Positions 47,775-56,123 of a stretch of DNA of 64,000 nucleotides are shown here, piece by piece; the stretch's first letter is position 1, and each line of letters opens with the position of its first letter. The notes beneath the pieces are model-generated. The model saw only the letters and a list, made by a program, of their open reading frames with translations. It did no database searches and was not told the origin of the DNA. A program made the translations under genes and the position numbers. Source of the DNA: Thermoleophilia bacterium (GTDB lineage: Bacteria; Actinomycetota; Thermoleophilia; Gaiellales; Gaiellaceae); the NCBI GenBank assembly GCA_009694305.1, contig SHVL01000001.1:62001-126000 (forward strand), in the 5' to 3' direction.

Positions 47775-48652
47775 CCGAGAGCCTTCCCCAGAGCTGCAAG
47801 GTTCGCACGCATGACGGAGAAGTAGTCCGCCCCTGCGGCGACCTCGCCACCGGTCAGCCCTTCCAGCGGGTTCAACACGGCGGTCTCGACCCCCGCCTCA
47901 CGTGCGACCGTCTGCGCGAGCTTCGGTGAGACCAGCGTCTCGAAGAACACCGTTGTCGCGCCGGTTGTCTCGACGAGGCCGGCGAGGCCGGCGATGTCGC
48001 GGGCCGACGGTTCGGCCTCGGGAGAGAGCCCCTCGAGCGGAACCTGTTCGAGGCCGTATCGAGCTGCGAGATACCCGAAGGCCGCATGGCTCGTGACGAT
48101 CTGACGACGCGCGCAGCTCGCAAGCCGTTGCCGGAACACGGCATCGAGCCGCTCGGCCCTGCCGGCGAGACGCTCGGCTCCGGCTCTCTTGTGCAGCGCA
48201 ACCCCGATCGCGCGCACCATGGCGGCGTACCGAACCGGATCGAGCCACACGTGCGGGTCGCGGGCCTTCGCTCCGTCCTCGTCACGACCGGGGCTGAGCA
48301 CCTGATCGGCGAGAAGGTCTACCGAACGCCCACCGCGCTGCTCCACGGCGGTCTCGAGACCCGGCATGAACCCCTCGCCGAGATAGAGGACGAGCGCCGC
48401 GCCGTCCACGTCGCGCACGTCGCCCGGCGTCAGTTCGAGGTCGTGCGGCTCGACACCGGCCGGAGTGAGGTTGCGGACATCGACGCTCTGTCCCGCAATC
48501 TGCTCGACGGCGTAGGCAATGGGATAAAACGCCGTCACGACGCTCTCGTTCGCGCTGACGGCCGTTGTGGTCGAGCCACACCCGGCGAGAGGTACGGACG
48601 CCGCTGTGAGCACAGCGCAGACGCCACTAAAGAGAATGATTCTCGAAAGCAT
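47762..48652 (-). CDS. znuA: zinc-binding lipoprotein ZnuA-like (cluster A-I SBP)
   Basis: 296 residues. A lipobox ASVPLAGC follows a hydrophobic signal. Metal-ligand positions typical of the ZnuA/TroA fold are visible: EPHDLELTPGD, DPHVWLDPVRYA, TSHAAFGYLAARYG and the Glu in FFETLVSPK. The His-rich loop of enterobacterial ZnuA is absent. ATG 48652 is chosen over GTG 48658; no Shine-Dalgarno is present, and TAGTCT lies 6 nt upstream, so a leaderless transcript is possible. The operator-like GAGAATGATTCTC falls in codons 4-8. Confidence 0.9.
   Translation of the reverse strand: MLSRIILFSGVCAVLTAASVPLAGCGSTTTAVSANESVVTAFYPIAYAVEQIAGQSVDVRNLTPAGVEPHDLELTPGDVRDVDGAALVLYLGEGFMPGLETAVEQRGGRSVDLLADQVLSPGRDEDGAKARDPHVWLDPVRYAAMVRAIGVALHKRAGAERLAGRAERLDAVFRQRLASCARRQIVTSHAAFGYLAARYGLEQVPLEGLSPEAEPSARDIAGLAGLVETTGATTVFFETLVSPKLAQTVAREAGVETAVLNPLEGLTGGEVAAGADYFSVMRANLAALGKALGCRS
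48632..48644. promoter_or_regulatory. perfect Fur/Zur-type dyad at the znuA start
   Basis: GAGAATGATTCTC is a perfect 13-bp palindrome resembling the GATAATGATTATC core of Fur-family boxes. It lies in the first codons of znuA, beside the divergent Fur-family gene. Confidence 0.6.
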
Positions 48653-48672
48653 TACCACAGACTAGCAGCGAG

Positions 48673-48688
48673 TGAGAATCGGTATCAT
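48673..48688 (+). promoter_or_regulatory. zur -10 region overlapping a second imperfect Fur-family box
   Basis: TGAGAATCGGTATCA (48673-48687) keeps TGA and TCA ends with an AT-containing core. It overlaps TATCAT (48683-48688), which sits 7 nt before the GTG at 48696, as expected for a -10 of a leaderless mRNA. It lies exactly between znuA and the regulator, so one protein could control both. Confidence 0.5.
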
Positions 48689-48695
48689 CTATAAC

Positions 48696-49148
48696 GTGTC
48701 CGGGCATCACGAGAACTGGAGTGGCCGCGCGCTCGAGAGCCTCCAGGCGGAGGGGCTCCGCAACGGGGGCTCCCGCCGGGCCGTGATCGAGCATCTCGGG
48801 GCCCAGCCGTGCTGCCATTCGGCGCAGGAGATCTTCGACGACATCCGCGGGCAGGGCAAGCGCATCGGGATTGCGAGCGTCTATCGCGCCCTCGAGCAAC
48901 TCGTCGAGCTCGACCTCGTGCAACGTGTCGAGCTCGGCGACGGGATTGCGCGGTTCGAGCCCGCCCACGCGGGCGGAGAACATCACCATCACCTCGTATG
49001 TGACGACTGCGGCAGGATCGAGCCGTTCTCCGACCCCGGGCTCGAGAAGACGCTCACAGCGGTCGCGGAACGACTCCACTGTGGGATGCGGTCCCACGAG
49101 GTCATCCTCCACGGCAGCTGCGCTGCCTGCCTGACCGCCGCGCTCTAG
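48696..49148 (+). CDS. zur: Fur-family metalloregulator, probably Zur
   Basis: 150 residues from GTG 48696 (an earlier GTG at 48672 would overlap the operator). Winged-helix segment GSRRAVIEHLGAQPCCHSAQEIFDDIRGQGKRIGIASVYRALEQLVELDLVQRV, metal-sensing GGEHHHHLVCDDCGRIEPF, and a second Cys pair HGSCAACL giving the structural zinc site. Divergent from znuACB, so zinc-responsive repression of uptake is the best inference; Fur proper is less likely. Its stop overlaps the convergent membrane protein by 4 bp. Confidence 0.87.
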   Translation: MSGHHENWSGRALESLQAEGLRNGGSRRAVIEHLGAQPCCHSAQEIFDDIRGQGKRIGIASVYRALEQLVELDLVQRVELGDGIARFEPAHAGGEHHHHLVCDDCGRIEPFSDPGLEKTLTAVAERLHCGMRSHEVILHGSCAACLTAAL

Positions 49149-50323
49149 CCGGGCGGCGCAGGCGGATCGAGCGGTGCAGCGCTCGCCGTGTCCGCGACCG
49201 GAGCCGACCCTGCCTCCGCAGCCACCTGCCGTCGGAGAATGACGAACCCGATCGCAGACAGGAGCACCAGGCCGACACTGGTTCGGAACATCTGGATCGG
49301 CAGGATCCAGATGAGCAAGAAGATGATCACGGCGTACGAGGCCCAGGCGACTCCGGTACGACTCAGCGCCGGTGCGACAGCGCTCCGAACAGACGTCGCT
49401 CGTTGGCCATGCCCGATCAACCAGGCGCCGAGTGCCACGAGAGCGCCGACGGCAAACGTGACCCACCCTGCGTCGGCCAGCGCCTTCGTGATGATCTGCC
49501 ACGCGTCACTCGCCGCCGGCCTCGCCGCCTCGCTCGTGACGAGGTTCTCGACGAAGTACTTGCCCGCAAAAAATCGCAGGACGAGAACGAGGATCCCGAC
49601 GGCGATGAGGCCGATTCCGAGCGCCCGAACCTCCTGCCGACGTCTACCGCGGGCGAGCCAGATCGCACCGACCCAGGCGGCAACCGCGAGAATCCAGATG
49701 TAGTTCGCAACCTGCTCGAGCCAGCGCGTGATCGTCTGCGCGGTATCCAGGCCGTCGGCGTTCACAATCGTAATCTGCGCCGACCCCTGCGGAATCTTGT
49801 CCGCGAGGTTACTGACGAACCCGAACCTGTCGCCGAACTTCAGCACGAGCGGTGTCAGATCGAGAACGACATTACCGTTCGTCGTACTCACGACCCTCGT
49901 GTTTCCCTGGAGGATCTTCACGACCTGCGACTGGGAGAGCGAGGCAAGCTCGACGAACGCATCCTGGGCGCTCGAACGGGTCAGGAGCTTCTGCGCCGCC
50001 GTATCTGCAAACCCCCGCGAGAGGCCCGTGAGCGGACCGGCGAGCGGCTTGAGGTTCGTCGGAAGGGCGTCCTTCAGCTCGGCAGAGACGTCCACCTTGG
50101 TATAGAACGCGTCAACGAGGCGTGCCGCCACCTGCTCCTGGATCAGGGGGTCCGCGATCAACGCCCGAGAGGTCTGCTTGAACCGGTCGGTGTCGAGTGC
50201 CTCACGTTTGACGTAGGTCGAGAGAATGCTGAGAACGCTGAGCAGAACGCCGAGGACGAGGAGAGCACGCACACCGATGATGCGGCCACGTGACAGAGAG
50301 TGACTTGCGGGGACGTCGGACAC
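49145..50323 (-). CDS. unrecognised integral membrane protein
   Basis: 392 residues; no family recognised with confidence. One N-terminal TM helix (ALLVLGVLLSVLSILSTY), a ~175-residue extracytoplasmic region (DTDRFKQTSRALIADPLIQEQVAARLVDAFYTKVD onward), then four to five C-terminal TM helices. The layout and the DPLIQEQVAARLVD helix resemble uncharacterised actinobacterial membrane proteins with an extracellular domain between TM1 and TM2. GTG start with AGGAGG 6 nt upstream. Followed on the same strand, upstream in transcription, by the AI-2E permease gene. Confidence 0.7.
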   Translation of the reverse strand: MSDVPASHSLSRGRIIGVRALLVLGVLLSVLSILSTYVKREALDTDRFKQTSRALIADPLIQEQVAARLVDAFYTKVDVSAELKDALPTNLKPLAGPLTGLSRGFADTAAQKLLTRSSAQDAFVELASLSQSQVVKILQGNTRVVSTTNGNVVLDLTPLVLKFGDRFGFVSNLADKIPQGSAQITIVNADGLDTAQTITRWLEQVANYIWILAVAAWVGAIWLARGRRRQEVRALGIGLIAVGILVLVLRFFAGKYFVENLVTSEAARPAASDAWQIITKALADAGWVTFAVGALVALGAWLIGHGQRATSVRSAVAPALSRTGVAWASYAVIIFLLIWILPIQMFRTSVGLVLLSAIGFVILRRQVAAEAGSAPVADTASAAPLDPPAPPG

Positions 50324-50380
50324 GGAGCTCCTCCTCTACAACAATGACGGCGCGCTTTCCGCCGCACAGCGTAGCCCAAC

Positions 50381-51505
50381 TCAGACGGACGCGACCGGTG
50401 GGTCAGCTGTCGATCGGAGAGCCGCCATGCTGGCGCGCCGCTCCCCGGTGAGCTCTCTGACGACGATCTGGATCGAGGCGATGATCGGAACCGCGATGAT
50501 CGCGCCGACGACGCCGAAGAGCGCTCCGAAGAGCATCACGCTCAGGATCACGAAGAAGCCCGAGATACTGGCGGCCTTGCCGAGGATCGTTGGTTGGAGA
50601 ACGTAGTTCTCGAACTGCTGGTAGACGAGGACGACCGCCAACATGATCAACGCCGGGGTGAGACCCTGCGTGAGCGTTGCCAGCACGAGAATTGTCCCGG
50701 CGATCGTGGCGCCGACCATCGGGACGAGATCGAAGAGCCCCCCGATGACGCCCATCACAACCGGGAACGGCGTCCCGAGGATCCAGGCAGAGACGCCGTA
50801 GATCAGCCCGCAGATGATCGAGATCGCGATGTTGCCGAGCATCGTGCGCGAGACCGCGGTGATGATCCGCTCCGACATGCGGTTCCAGCGATCGGAGTCG
50901 CGCGGGTCGAGCAAGGTGTCAACGGCTGCGATCAGGCGCTGGAGGTCGATCATCAGGAAGAGCGTGAGGAAGACCGTCGTGACGAGCGCGAGGACGAGGC
51001 TGAACGTGGAGATGACGAACCCCGCGAGACCACCGGCGGCAGCCGCTACACCCTGCGCGATCTCCTTCACGTTGGCCTGCGCTGTCTCCGGCGTCTGACT
51101 GTGGGCGTCAACCCACGCACCGACCGAGGAGTTCGTGCTGATGTCCTCGACAATCGACGGCAGCTCGTCAACGAAATCGCTGAACATCTGGGCGAGCGGC
51201 GAGAGGAGCAGGAGCGCGAATCCGATTCCGACAACGGCGAGTCCGAGCAGGAGCAGAACAGCACAGGCGCCGCGGCCGAGGGGCAGCTTGCGCTGCATTC
51301 CCCGCAGCACGGGTTCGAGCACGAGTGCCATGAAGAGAGCCAGGAACAGCGTCATCAGTGCGTCCCGGATATAGACGAACGCCCACGCGAGGCCGACGAC
51401 GGCTGCAACGAGGAACATCGTCCGAGCCGTGAAGTTGACGTTCAATGCTCTCACGCCTGACACCGGAACCTCGGAGGCCGGAGGGGATGCCTGAGACACC
51501 TCCAC
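50381..51505 (-). CDS. AI-2E family transporter (PerM/TqsA-like)
   Basis: About 374 residues from GTG 51505, with GGAG 7 nt upstream; the open frame extends to 51721 but overlaps the divergent MBL gene. Seven to eight TM helices in the family layout: paired N-terminal helices (FLVAAVVGLAWAFVYIRDALMTLFLALFMALVLEPVL), a soluble loop (MFSDFVDELPSIVEDI), and the conserved C-terminal core (GTPFPVVMGVIGGLFDLVPMVGATIAG, YQQFENYVLQPTILGKA). Members export AI-2 or act as Na+/H+ antiporters; substrate not predictable. Confidence 0.87.
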   Translation of the reverse strand: MEVSQASPPASEVPVSGVRALNVNFTARTMFLVAAVVGLAWAFVYIRDALMTLFLALFMALVLEPVLRGMQRKLPLGRGACAVLLLLGLAVVGIGFALLLLSPLAQMFSDFVDELPSIVEDISTNSSVGAWVDAHSQTPETAQANVKEIAQGVAAAAGGLAGFVISTFSLVLALVTTVFLTLFLMIDLQRLIAAVDTLLDPRDSDRWNRMSERIITAVSRTMLGNIAISIICGLIYGVSAWILGTPFPVVMGVIGGLFDLVPMVGATIAGTILVLATLTQGLTPALIMLAVVLVYQQFENYVLQPTILGKAASISGFFVILSVMLFGALFGVVGAIIAVPIIASIQIVVRELTGERRASMAALRSTADPPVASV

Positions 51506-51557
51506 ACCGTACGCTCCGTCCCGGACGGCCACTCGTGACGAGACATAGGATCTCGAC

Positions 51558-52325
51558 GTGACCTCGTCACCTCTCCCGGCAGCTGTCGCGTATCTCGGGC
51601 ACGCCACCGTTCTCGTCGAGTTGGGCGGCGTCCGACTCCTGACCGACCCGCTGCTCCGCAACCGCGTCGCACACCTGCGTCGTGCCGGCAAGGTTGACTC
51701 CGGCGCCTTGCGGGGCGTCAACGCGGTTCTGATCTCACACCTGCACTACGACCACCTCGACCTGCCCTCCTTACAGAAGCTCGGGCGCGATGTCCCCGTC
51801 ATCGCTCCCCACGGAGCCGGAGCGCTGATCCGGCGCAAGGCGGGTGTGAAGAACGTCGTCGAGTTGCGGGCCGGCGAACAGATCGAGATCGGATCCGTGA
51901 CGGTGCGCGCGACGAGGGCCGAGCACGACACGGGCCGGCTACCGTTCGGCGCACAGGCCGAGCCGCTCGGCTACGTGATCACCGGCGAGGGGCGCTCCGT
52001 CTACTTTGCGGGAGACACCGACCTCTTCCCCGCGATGGCCGAGCTCTCTCCCCTCGACGTTGCCCTCCTGCCGATCTGGGGCTGGGGGCCGACGATGGGG
52101 CCGGGCCACATGGATCCGACCCGTGCGGCACAGGCCGCGGCGCTGCTCGGTGCCCGCCTCGCAATCCCGATCCACTGGGGCACCTACTACCCGATCCACC
52201 TCGGCCTGCAAAGCCCGCCCGGGTTCCTGGAGATGCCGCCCGCCCTCTTCGAGCAGGCTGTCCTCGAGCACGCTCCCTCCACGGCCGTCCGGATTCTCAG
52301 GCCCGGCGAGCAGATCGCAATCTGA
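51558..52325 (+). CDS. MBL-fold metal-dependent hydrolase (UlaG-like)
   Basis: 255 residues. The metallo-beta-lactamase core shows SHLHYDHLDLPSLQKLG (HxHxDH), later His in RAEHDTG, GDTDLFPAM (Asp) and PIHWGTYYPIHLG (His). Opening LGHATVLVELGGVRLLTDPLL is typical of the UlaG/beta-lactamase-like subgroup, which includes N-acyl-phosphatidylethanolamine and lactone hydrolases. GTG 51558 has AGGA 7 nt upstream. Divergent from the AI-2E gene. Confidence 0.87.
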   Translation: MTSSPLPAAVAYLGHATVLVELGGVRLLTDPLLRNRVAHLRRAGKVDSGALRGVNAVLISHLHYDHLDLPSLQKLGRDVPVIAPHGAGALIRRKAGVKNVVELRAGEQIEIGSVTVRATRAEHDTGRLPFGAQAEPLGYVITGEGRSVYFAGDTDLFPAMAELSPLDVALLPIWGWGPTMGPGHMDPTRAAQAAALLGARLAIPIHWGTYYPIHLGLQSPPGFLEMPPALFEQAVLEHAPSTAVRILRPGEQIAI

Positions 52326-52366
52326 TACCTGCCCCCGCAACGACGACGCGCAGAGCAGGCCGTCTC

Positions 52367-54082
52367 TCAGTCGTGAGCATCGGGCACGCGGGCAAGAAAT
52401 GCCTCGACCCCGTCGTGCAACGACGGATACAGGTGATCGACACCGATCCGGTCGATCAGGCCCGCTCGCAGCAGAGAGTCGTCGAGCGGTGTCGTCGTCC
52501 GGGCAAGCTCGAGGGTTACCCCCTTGGCGGCGAGACGTTCCAGGAGGTCATCGAGCATCCATGCTGCCGTCGCGTCGAGATGGCTGATCGCAGCGGCGTC
52601 AACGAGGACGGTACGCGCGGGGGGGTCGGATGCGTCAACGAGTCGCAACGTCGCGTTGCGAAAGAACGAGGCGTTGGCAAAGAACAACTCGTTCGAGAAG
52701 CGGAAGAGAACGAGCCCGGGGATGGTCTTGCACGCTGGATGACGGTCGATGCTACGGAACATGAAGTCCTCGTCGACACCCGGTTCTCCTTCCAGGCGAC
52801 CGAGCACGGTGATCGTGGGCTTGTACAAACGCCGCACGAGCACGAGCAGCGATGCGAGCACAGCCGTCAGGACGCCGGGCAAGATGCCGAGCAGACACAC
52901 GCTCGCGAACCCGACGACGGCGAGCATCGCGTCTGGCGGATCAATCCGCCAGAGCGTCCGGAAACCACCCACGTCAACGAGTCCGATGACGGCTGCGATG
53001 ATGATTGCCGCGAGCGTCGCCTGCGGCAGGCCGTCAAAGAACGGCGTCAGAAAGAGCATCGTGAGGACGACGAACGCTGCCACGATGAGCCCCGACACAC
53101 GCGTGAGACCCCCGATAGCAACGCCCACGGCGCTCCGGGAGAGGCTGGCGTCGGCCGGGAACCCCTGGAGCAGCCCTGTCCCGACATTCGCCGTGCCGAG
53201 CGCGATGAGCTCCTGATTCGCATCGATGTCATAGCCGCCCTTCAACGCGAGCGACCGCGCGGTACCGATGGACTCGGCGAGGGCAACAAACGCAACGGCT
53301 ATCGCCCCGCTCCAGAGTGCGCTGAACTGATCGAGGCCGAGACCGGGGAGTGCGAAGCTCGGGAGGCCGGCCGGGACATCGGCGATCACCGCGATGCCGT
53401 TGGCGGAGAAGTCGAACGCGCGGCTACAGATGATCGCTACGGCAGTCACACAGAGCGCCCACGGAACACGAGGGGCTAGCCGCCGAAGCACGAGCAGCGC
53501 AAACAACGACACGCAACCGACGGCCGCGGTGTCCCACTTGATGTCAGCGAACGTTTCGGCCTCCCGCCATAGTTCCTCGGGCAGGTTCCCGGTCTCGGCA
53601 GGAATACCGAGAAGCTTCGGGATCTGCCCGGCGATGATCAGGAATGCGACCGCACTGATGAAACCGACGAGCACGGGCCTGGCAAGGAACTCGGATACGA
53701 AGCCAAGGCGAAGCACGCCGGCGATGATGAGCAGAACGCCGGTCAAAACCGCGAGCGCCGCGAGCAGGACGGCGTACGACACATCGGGGTAGAGAGTCAC
53801 GACCGGAACGAGCACCGCAGCTGCCGTCACGGCGGTCATGGAACTCGGCCCGACGTCGAGTTGACGGCACGTGCCGAACACCGCGTACAGCACGCCTGCA
53901 GCAAGGGCAGTTGCGAGTCCGGCGTCCGGCGGCGCACCGGCAAGAGCCGCGTAGCCGACGGCCTGCGGCACGAGCACGGCCCAGACGGCGAGCGCTGCAA
54001 GAAGATCGCGGCCGAAAAACGAGCGACGGTACCCCGGGAGCCAGATAACGATCGGAGCGAACCGTCCAAGACGTTCACGCAT
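52367..54082 (-). CDS. SulP-family anion transporter with STAS domain
   Basis: 571 residues. N-terminal transport core of about 12-14 TM spans (WLPGYRRSFFGRDLLAALAVWAVLVPQAVGYAALAGAPPDAGLATALAAGVLYAVFG, FVALAESIGTARSLALKGGYDIDANQELIALGTANVGTGLLQGFPADASLSRSAV). A C-terminal STAS domain (~440-560) has IPGLVLFRFSNELFFANA and AAAISHLDATAAWMLDDLL. Transports sulfate, bicarbonate or a similar anion. ATG at 54082 with GAGGAAG 8 nt upstream. Confidence 0.92.
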   Translation of the reverse strand: MRERLGRFAPIVIWLPGYRRSFFGRDLLAALAVWAVLVPQAVGYAALAGAPPDAGLATALAAGVLYAVFGTCRQLDVGPSSMTAVTAAAVLVPVVTLYPDVSYAVLLAALAVLTGVLLIIAGVLRLGFVSEFLARPVLVGFISAVAFLIIAGQIPKLLGIPAETGNLPEELWREAETFADIKWDTAAVGCVSLFALLVLRRLAPRVPWALCVTAVAIICSRAFDFSANGIAVIADVPAGLPSFALPGLGLDQFSALWSGAIAVAFVALAESIGTARSLALKGGYDIDANQELIALGTANVGTGLLQGFPADASLSRSAVGVAIGGLTRVSGLIVAAFVVLTMLFLTPFFDGLPQATLAAIIIAAVIGLVDVGGFRTLWRIDPPDAMLAVVGFASVCLLGILPGVLTAVLASLLVLVRRLYKPTITVLGRLEGEPGVDEDFMFRSIDRHPACKTIPGLVLFRFSNELFFANASFFRNATLRLVDASDPPARTVLVDAAAISHLDATAAWMLDDLLERLAAKGVTLELARTTTPLDDSLLRAGLIDRIGVDHLYPSLHDGVEAFLARVPDAHD

Positions 54083-54199
54083 TCGCGTCGCTTCCTCTCC
54101 GTCCCGCGGCCAGATGTGTCATTGTTGGAAGCGTAACCTTACGGTCGCGTCGGCCTCGGACGGTCTGATGGCGCACCACCCTCGACGAAGGAGATCTCA

Positions 54200-54592
54200 G
54201 TGTTCCCACTAAGTAGCTATCCGTTCCTCGACGCACTCTGGTTGATGATCGTGTTCTTTGCGTTCATCATCTGGATCTGGATCCTGATCACCGTCTTTGC
54301 AGACATCTTCCGCCGCCGCGACATGGGTGGTCTCACCAAGGCAATCTGGATCATCTTCGTCGTCCTCTTCTGGTGGTTGGGTGTCCTCCTCTACCTCATC
54401 ATCAACCACAACGGGATGGCCGACAGAAACGTGGAACAGATGAAGGCGGTAAAAGCGCAGCAGGACGATTACATCAAGTCCGTCGCAGGCCCGTCGCCCG
54501 CAGACGAGGTCGCGCAGGCGAAGTCGCTGCTCGACAGCGGCGCCATCACGCAGGCCGAGTTCGAAACGATGAAGGCGAAGGCACTCGGCTAG
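54200..54592 (+). CDS. two-TM protein with C-terminal SHOCT domain
   Basis: 130 residues. Two TM helices of the phospholipase-D N-terminal (PLDc_N) type (LWLMIVFFAFIIWIWILITVFADIFRRRDMGGLTKAIWIIFVVLFWWLGVLLYLII), a short cytoplasmic linker, and a SHOCT motif (DEVAQAKSLLDSGAITQAEFETMKAKAL) that mediates oligomerisation. GTG start with GGAG 6 nt upstream. Common stress-related small protein in actinobacteria; function unknown. Followed by a universal stress gene on the same strand. Confidence 0.85.
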   Translation: MFPLSSYPFLDALWLMIVFFAFIIWIWILITVFADIFRRRDMGGLTKAIWIIFVVLFWWLGVLLYLIINHNGMADRNVEQMKAVKAQQDDYIKSVAGPSPADEVAQAKSLLDSGAITQAEFETMKAKALG

Positions 54593-54603
54593 AGCCGATT
54601 GCC

Positions 54604-54648
54604 TTTCTGCATGGTCGCGGCGGCACTGACGCCGCGACCATGCAGAAA
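54604..54648 (+). repeat. 19-bp perfect inverted repeat between the SHOCT and usp genes
   Basis: TTTCTGCATGGTCGCGGCG (54604-54622) and its exact complement (54630-54648) flank a 7-nt loop, giving a 19-bp stem directly after the SHOCT stop and 16 bp before the usp start. The 3' arm ends in AAA rather than a U-run, so intrinsic termination on the plus strand is weak; on the minus strand the stem ends in the same form. A 3'-stabiliser, bidirectional terminator or mobile repeat (REP/MITE-like) are alternatives. Confidence 0.8.
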
Positions 54649-54664
54649 CTGCGATGGTCTCCGT

Positions 54665-55105
54665 ATGGCAAGCACGATCCTCATCGGGTACGACGACTCC
54701 GAAGGCGCCGATCGCGCCCTCGACCGCGCGATCGAGGAGGCGAAGTCCTCGGGGGACTCCCTCGTCGTCCTCTCGGTTTTCGAGATGCTGTTCGACCCCG
54801 AGGGCCCGCAGAACTTCGGCAACATCAACGAGAGAGCCGAGATGATCCCTCTCGTCGAACCCGCCGAGCTCGAGCCTATCTTTGCCCACGCCCGTGTCCG
54901 GATCGAGGCCGCAGGACTCGAAGCCGACTACGTCTGGGCCGTCGGCAACGCCGCCGACAAGATCGCGGCCACCGCACGTGACCGCGGGGCTCGTCTCGTC
55001 GTTCTCGCCGCGCACCACCATGGCTTTCTGAGCCGGTTCCTCGGCACCGACGTGGCCGTCGAGGTCGAGCGCGAACTCGGCTCGCGCGTCCTCGTCGTCG
55101 ACTGA
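54665..55105 (+). CDS. universal stress protein (UspA family)
   Basis: 146 residues from ATG 54665 (MASTILIGYDDSEGADRALDRAI). The first strand and Asp of the Usp fold are clear. The usual ATP-binding GxxGx9-10GS motif is degenerate here: the equivalent stretch reads AHHHGFLSRFLGTDVA, keeping only the last Gly followed by Thr, so ATP binding is doubtful. Probably induced under stress like its relatives; it follows the SHOCT gene on the same strand across the inverted repeat. Confidence 0.85.
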   Translation: MASTILIGYDDSEGADRALDRAIEEAKSSGDSLVVLSVFEMLFDPEGPQNFGNINERAEMIPLVEPAELEPIFAHARVRIEAAGLEADYVWAVGNAADKIAATARDRGARLVVLAAHHHGFLSRFLGTDVAVEVERELGSRVLVVD

Positions 55106-55417
55106 GACGACCACCGACTATCTCCGGGCACGGGCCGGAACAGAAACTGGTTTCCTGCTCTCGGGCACGTCGGCCGTAGGCGACGAACCCCGCCAGGCCG
55201 AGCACGGCTCCGCGCTGCTCTTGCAGGCAGTCAGCGTCGGCCGGGTCTCGACGCGGGCGGGGATCTGACCCACGCGCCACCGGCCCAGCACGTTCGGGCC
55301 GTCAAGACGTGCGAAGGGGTCATCGTCGAAGCCAGAGTCCTGATCTGCGGGAGGAGCGCGGCCGGGGCCTGCAGCAACACCCTCTCTGGGCGCGCTCCTC
55401 CTACAGCTCGGTCTTCT
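55106..55417. other. 312-bp gap between convergent usp and DUF1269 genes
   Basis: No convincing gene. It holds GAGGAGCGCG (55351-55360) and its complement CGCGCTCCTC (55391-55400), a 10-bp stem with a 30-nt loop, possibly a terminator for both converging genes. Open frames here lack ribosome binding sites and homology. Confidence 0.5.
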
Positions 55418-55930
55418 CTAGCCGGTGCTGCTTGCTGCAGCGCTCTTGACCTGCTCGACGCTCTCGGCGTCAACCTTGCGCTTGTTGATCTCGCTCGCGT
55501 TCGTGAGCGTCTTGTCTACCTCGACGGCCCACCGCTCCTCGAAGAGCGCGACGATCGCCGAGCTGTTCAGCGGCAGCACGTCCTCGACGTCCTCCTTGAT
55601 CTCCTTCTTCTCGTGATGGGAGCGAAGTCCACCGAGTCCGGCACCGATCCCACCACCGACGACGGCCCCGACGATCAGCCCGGGCGGGAAGATCAGGCCG
55701 ACGACGAGGCCGCCGACGATACCCCAGAGAAGGCCCTTGCGGGTGTCATGCGAGGAATCCTCGACGTGAATCTTCCCGTCGGACTTGCGGCTGACGAGCA
55801 CGAGCCCGTCGATCTTGATCTCGCCCTCGTCGGCAAGCTCCTTGATTGCATCCCAGTCGCCCTGTGCAGCCCCGGCGTCAGGGTAGACGGCGATATACAG
55901 GTCGACTACGACGATCTCTGCTTCTGACAT
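55418..55930 (-). CDS. DUF1269-type glycine-zipper membrane protein
   Basis: 170 residues from ATG 55930 (MSEAEIVVVDLYIAVYPDAGAA). It has an N-terminal ferredoxin-like half and then a Gly-rich membrane hairpin (GLLWGIVGGLVVGLIFPPGLIVGAVVGGGIGAGLGGLRSHH). The C-terminal part ends in VEQVKSAAASSTG. The family is usually described as stress-induced membrane proteins. It lies next to usp, but convergent. Confidence 0.8.
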   Translation of the reverse strand: MSEAEIVVVDLYIAVYPDAGAAQGDWDAIKELADEGEIKIDGLVLVSRKSDGKIHVEDSSHDTRKGLLWGIVGGLVVGLIFPPGLIVGAVVGGGIGAGLGGLRSHHEKKEIKEDVEDVLPLNSSAIVALFEERWAVEVDKTLTNASEINKRKVDAESVEQVKSAAASSTG

Positions 55931-56123
55931 ACGTGTGTCCTCCCGGTGCGTTTGTAGACCCGGATCCGCGGCTGCGTACCGGGCACAACGCCCGATGCTA
56001 CTCCTTTCATGTTCCTGATGGAAGACCCACCTCGAAAACACTCGATGTTCACCGGCCGCCGTCGGCGAAGCCGAGCGACGCACGCAAACCGCTCCGCACC
56101 AGGGGTGAGTCCCTACGCGCGCG

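Noticed and set aside
54604-54648. Inverted repeat as insertion-sequence ends
   Set aside because: Only a 7-nt loop lies between the arms, with no transposase and no target duplication.
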